Part shown: piece by piece, positions 55,198 to 57,160 of the stretch
How positions within the stretch are numbered: position 1 is the stretch's first letter
Layout of the letters: every line of letters begins with the position of its first letter
DNA from: Bradyrhizobium sp. WSM1743
GTDB taxonomy: Bacteria > Pseudomonadota > Alphaproteobacteria > Rhizobiales > Xanthobacteraceae
DNA: 57,160 bases
NCBI RefSeq assembly: GCF_000473065.1
Contig: NZ_AXAZ01000053.1
Location: forward strand, 1-57,160
Direction: 5' to 3'
Translations under genes and position numbers: made by a program
Notes under the pieces: generated by a model
Seen by the model: only the letters and a program-made list of their open reading frames with translations
What the model was told of the DNA's origin: nothing
Databases searched by the model: none

Positions 55198-55404
55198 GTG
55201 GCAATGGGTATTGTGAAGTGGTTCAATTCGACCAAAGGTTATGGGTTCATCAGGCCTGAGGACGGAAGTCCCGACGTCTTCGTGCACATCAGTGCCGTCG
55301 AAAAAGCCGGTTACACCACCCTCGAAGAGGGGGCCCGGGTAAGTTATCAGCTCAAGGCCGGGCGTACGGGTAAGATGTCAGCTGAGGATCTCCGGGTAGG
55401 CTGA
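55198..55404 (+). CDS. Cold-shock domain protein
   Basis: This 68-residue single-domain CspA-type protein binds single-stranded nucleic acid. RNP1 is KGYGFIRP and RNP2 is VFVHIS, with the aromatic KWFN at the start. The GTG at 55198 is chosen because GGAGA lies 7 bp upstream; an ATG two codons later is 13 bp from it. Family members act as RNA chaperones in stress or growth changes. The name cspA is common, but which paralogue this is cannot be told. Confidence 0.95.
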   Translation: MAMGIVKWFNSTKGYGFIRPEDGSPDVFVHISAVEKAGYTTLEEGARVSYQLKAGRTGKMSAEDLRVG

Positions 55405-56560
55405 TCCGCCTCGCCTCCGGAAATCGCTCTCTGCAAAGCGTGATCTCGCACTCGTCAGGCGATGCCTTGTGACGGCGCGCCGGGCGTTTGGCCTTTCGAC
55501 GGTCTCTTCCAGCCATGAGGCTGTCTGTTGAGGCCGTCGATCGATCACTGCCGTCAGAGTTACAGGCGTTGCGAGCCCGGTCGCAGTGTGGGCGTGGCAA
55601 GATATTCCAGCCGCCACGAACGGCCCGAACCCTACGCTCGTGACCAACGCGCCGCGAAGTGCACGCCGCCGGGCCGAAGCGCGCTAAGATGCAAACTCCG
55701 AATCCCGGTCGATCAGAACTATCAGGATTGGCTGATTGGAGGTCATGAGAACGGCGATCTAGCTGGAAGCCTGGAAAGTCCCTATCCCCACTCCAGCACT
55801 TAACTAAGGCTTCAATCTGAATTCGCCGATGTAGAGCGAGATCGCCCGCGCCAGTACTCGTCAGCCTCAAGGGCGCCCGGCTGGTCCGACACGGCACGGT
55901 TGGGGGGCCGTTACATGGAATTGTTCGTCAACTATATCGGGTGATCGCGTACGCGTGTCCTTTATCTCAGGCGCAAAAGCGCAGCGCATCCCTAAATCCC
56001 TGCGCAAGGAGATAGATAAGTTTGGCCCTCGCTTCACGTTGCTTTCCAGCGTCTCAACGAAACTAAGCTGGTAGTGTCCTGTTGCGTTATCGTCAAATCA
56101 GCGTTCGCAGATCTGCCATGAACACGGCCTTTTCCCGACGGCGATTTGGCTACTGCTCAACGAGCTCTCTTTATCGCACGATGCTCGCTCGCAGATCACG
56201 CCGCTAACACTCAGGCGGCTAACAGCCCACACGCCCTCTGTCGGAACGCAAGCGTGAAGCAGCCCCGCCGCAACATCGCGCTGCTGATGCGCTCCGGCGG
56301 CGGCTTCAAAGGGTGACCGCGAAACGTTACTCGGCGGACACCTGATTGTCAGCTTCAGAGCCAATGTCGGGAGCCTGGCATGGCGATGCGGCACGATGCG
56401 GCGGAAACCTGCTGTTTGTCGGCGGCATGCTGCTTGCACAGATCGAGCTGCGGGCGGCGCGACACGGCGCGTGCACGATCCCAACACGAATTTCGCTACG
56501 TTCGCCCACTTGCAAGAACTTGCGGGCTCGGCCTGCGTGCCTGGTCTGAGGATAAGCCAA
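55405..56560. other. Long stretch without a recognisable gene
   Basis: About 1.15 kb with no recognised coding sequence on either strand. It separates the cold-shock gene from the truncated peptidase. Confidence 0.4.
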
Positions 56561-56935
56561 ATGAAAAAGTCCCTTGTGCGCGTCGCGTTGCTCTCGATGA
56601 TGTGTCTCACAGTCGCGCTGCTCCACGGGCAGTTTGGTGCGGCCCCAGTGGACGATCCGTTCCTCTGGCTCGAGGAGGTCGAGGGGCCGCGCGCATTGGC
56701 CTGGGTACAGGCCGAGAACGAAAAGACACTCGGCTTGCTGCAATCGGATCCTCGCTACGATCGCTTTTACCGGGACGCGCTGACGATCCTCCAGGCAAAA
56801 GATCGGATTCCGTCCGTTTCGCTGAAACGGCAAGGTCTCGAAACTTTCTGGCAAGACGAGAGCCACGTGCGCGGCATCTGGCGGCGCACTACGCTTGAGA
56901 GCTACCGTGGCCAGGATCCCCGATGGGAGACCTGA
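56561..56935 (+). pseudogene. Prolyl oligopeptidase, N-terminal fragment interrupted by an IS3-family element
   Basis: The frame starts with a signal peptide (MKKSLVRVALLSMMCLTVAL) and continues DDPFLWLEEVEGPRALAWVQ and WRRTTLESYRGQDPRWET, then hits TGA at 56935. It follows the peptidase at 52358 closely up to the point where that protein reads QWETVLD. The stop arises at the junction with the insertion sequence, so the gene was cut after about 124 codons. The remaining part is outside the window, if it exists. The two peptidase genes are in the same orientation 4.2 kb apart. Confidence 0.88.
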
Positions 56936-57160
56936 GCTGCTGCCGGTTTGATGGACACCAGGTTAAGCTAATCCCACCTTGCGCTCGAACTCAACCGGGC
57001 TGAGATAGCCGATGGTCGAGTGCCTGCGGATCGTGTTGTAAAATCTTTCGATATAGTCGAACACGTCGGCTCGTGCCTCGTCTCTGGTTCGGTAGATCTT
57101 GTTGGCGGTCCGTTCGGTCTTGAGCGACGAGAAGAAGCTCTCCATCGCCGCGTTGTCCCA
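56936..57160 (-). mobile_element. IS3-family element, 3' end of orfB (runs off the window)
   Basis: On the minus strand the frame entering from the right edge and ending at 56963 reads NAAMESFFSSLKTERTANKI and then FDYIERFYNTIRRHSTIGYL and SPVEFERK, the C-terminus of the IS3-family orfB transposase (integrase core). The element's end should lie at about 56936-56945, where the peptidase reading frame stops and a sequence beginning TGAGCTGCTGCCGG starts. Only one end is present, so target duplication cannot be checked. Confidence 0.9.

Noticed and set aside
56378..56393. TGGCATG-N4-TGC as a sigma-54 promoter for the truncated peptidase
   Set aside because: Spacing is one base short and no upstream activator site was seen.
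1..57160. CRISPR arrays, rRNA or tRNA genes, att sites and nod boxes
   Set aside because: No regularly spaced repeats, no cloverleaf-like gene and no nod-box consensus were recognised on reading; short or degenerate ones could have been missed without computation.

Overview
The window looks like part of a symbiosis island (integrative element) of a nodulating alphaproteobacterium, most likely Bradyrhizobium or a close relative. The reasons are decayed insertion sequences of four families (IS5, IS481, IS630, IS3), relatives of the FseA/QseM/QseC excision-control proteins known from the Mesorhizobium symbiosis ICE, two NifA-type upstream sites paired with sigma-54-like -24/-12 elements, a nodM/glmS relic, and chromosome-type genes (otsA, S9 oligopeptidase, csp) near the right end. 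No rRNA, tRNA or CRISPR was seen. Both ends are cut inside insertion sequences.

Left accessory cluster (about 0.2-21.7 kb): an Asp/Glu-racemase-like gene, then, behind a NifA-type site and a -24/-12-like element, a small ORF, an HpcH/HpaI aldolase, a double-domain CaiB/BaiF CoA-transferase, an EctB-like aminotransferase, a crotonase, an unrecognised GNAT-like protein, a glutamate-1-semialdehyde-aminomutase-like enzyme, an alpha-oxoamine-synthase-like enzyme, a short-chain dehydrogenase, a second double-domain CoA-transferase, an LLM flavin monooxygenase and, on the opposite strand, hisC. Four PLP enzymes with CoA-ester chemistry suggest biosynthesis of an amino-acid-derived small molecule. 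The product is unknown.

Regulatory and mobile section (22-28 kb): fragments of nodM/glmS and of the LLM monooxygenase, two paralogous XRE repressors with a shared upstream palindrome, a QseM-like DUF2285 small protein, an FseA-like activator split by what looks like a programmed +1 frameshift, a LysR regulator, small conserved ORFs and an IS630 relic.

Phosphonate cluster (28-47.4 kb): a second NifA/sigma-54-like promoter precedes a SelA-like PLP enzyme, an MFS transporter, a CDP-alcohol phosphatidyltransferase, a formyltransferase and a class-B asparagine synthetase. On the other strand lie a C39-like peptidase and a complete oligopeptide-type ABC importer. These are followed by an alkaline-phosphatase-superfamily hydrolase with a PhnF-type GntR regulator, and by a LicC/PntC-like nucleotidyltransferase and a PEP-mutase-family enzyme. 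PEP mutase, nucleotidyltransferase and CDP-alcohol transferase together imply synthesis of a C-P compound, its nucleotide activation and transfer to an alcohol or lipid, possibly switched on in nitrogen-fixing nodules. The usual phosphonopyruvate decarboxylase is absent, so the route after PEP mutase is open.

Right section (47.7-57.2 kb): a LuxR remnant, trehalose-6-phosphate synthase with an N-terminal extension, a secreted prolyl oligopeptidase, a cold-shock protein, and a second oligopeptidase gene cut off by an IS3-family element. Several stretches of 0.3-1.3 kb hold no recognisable gene.
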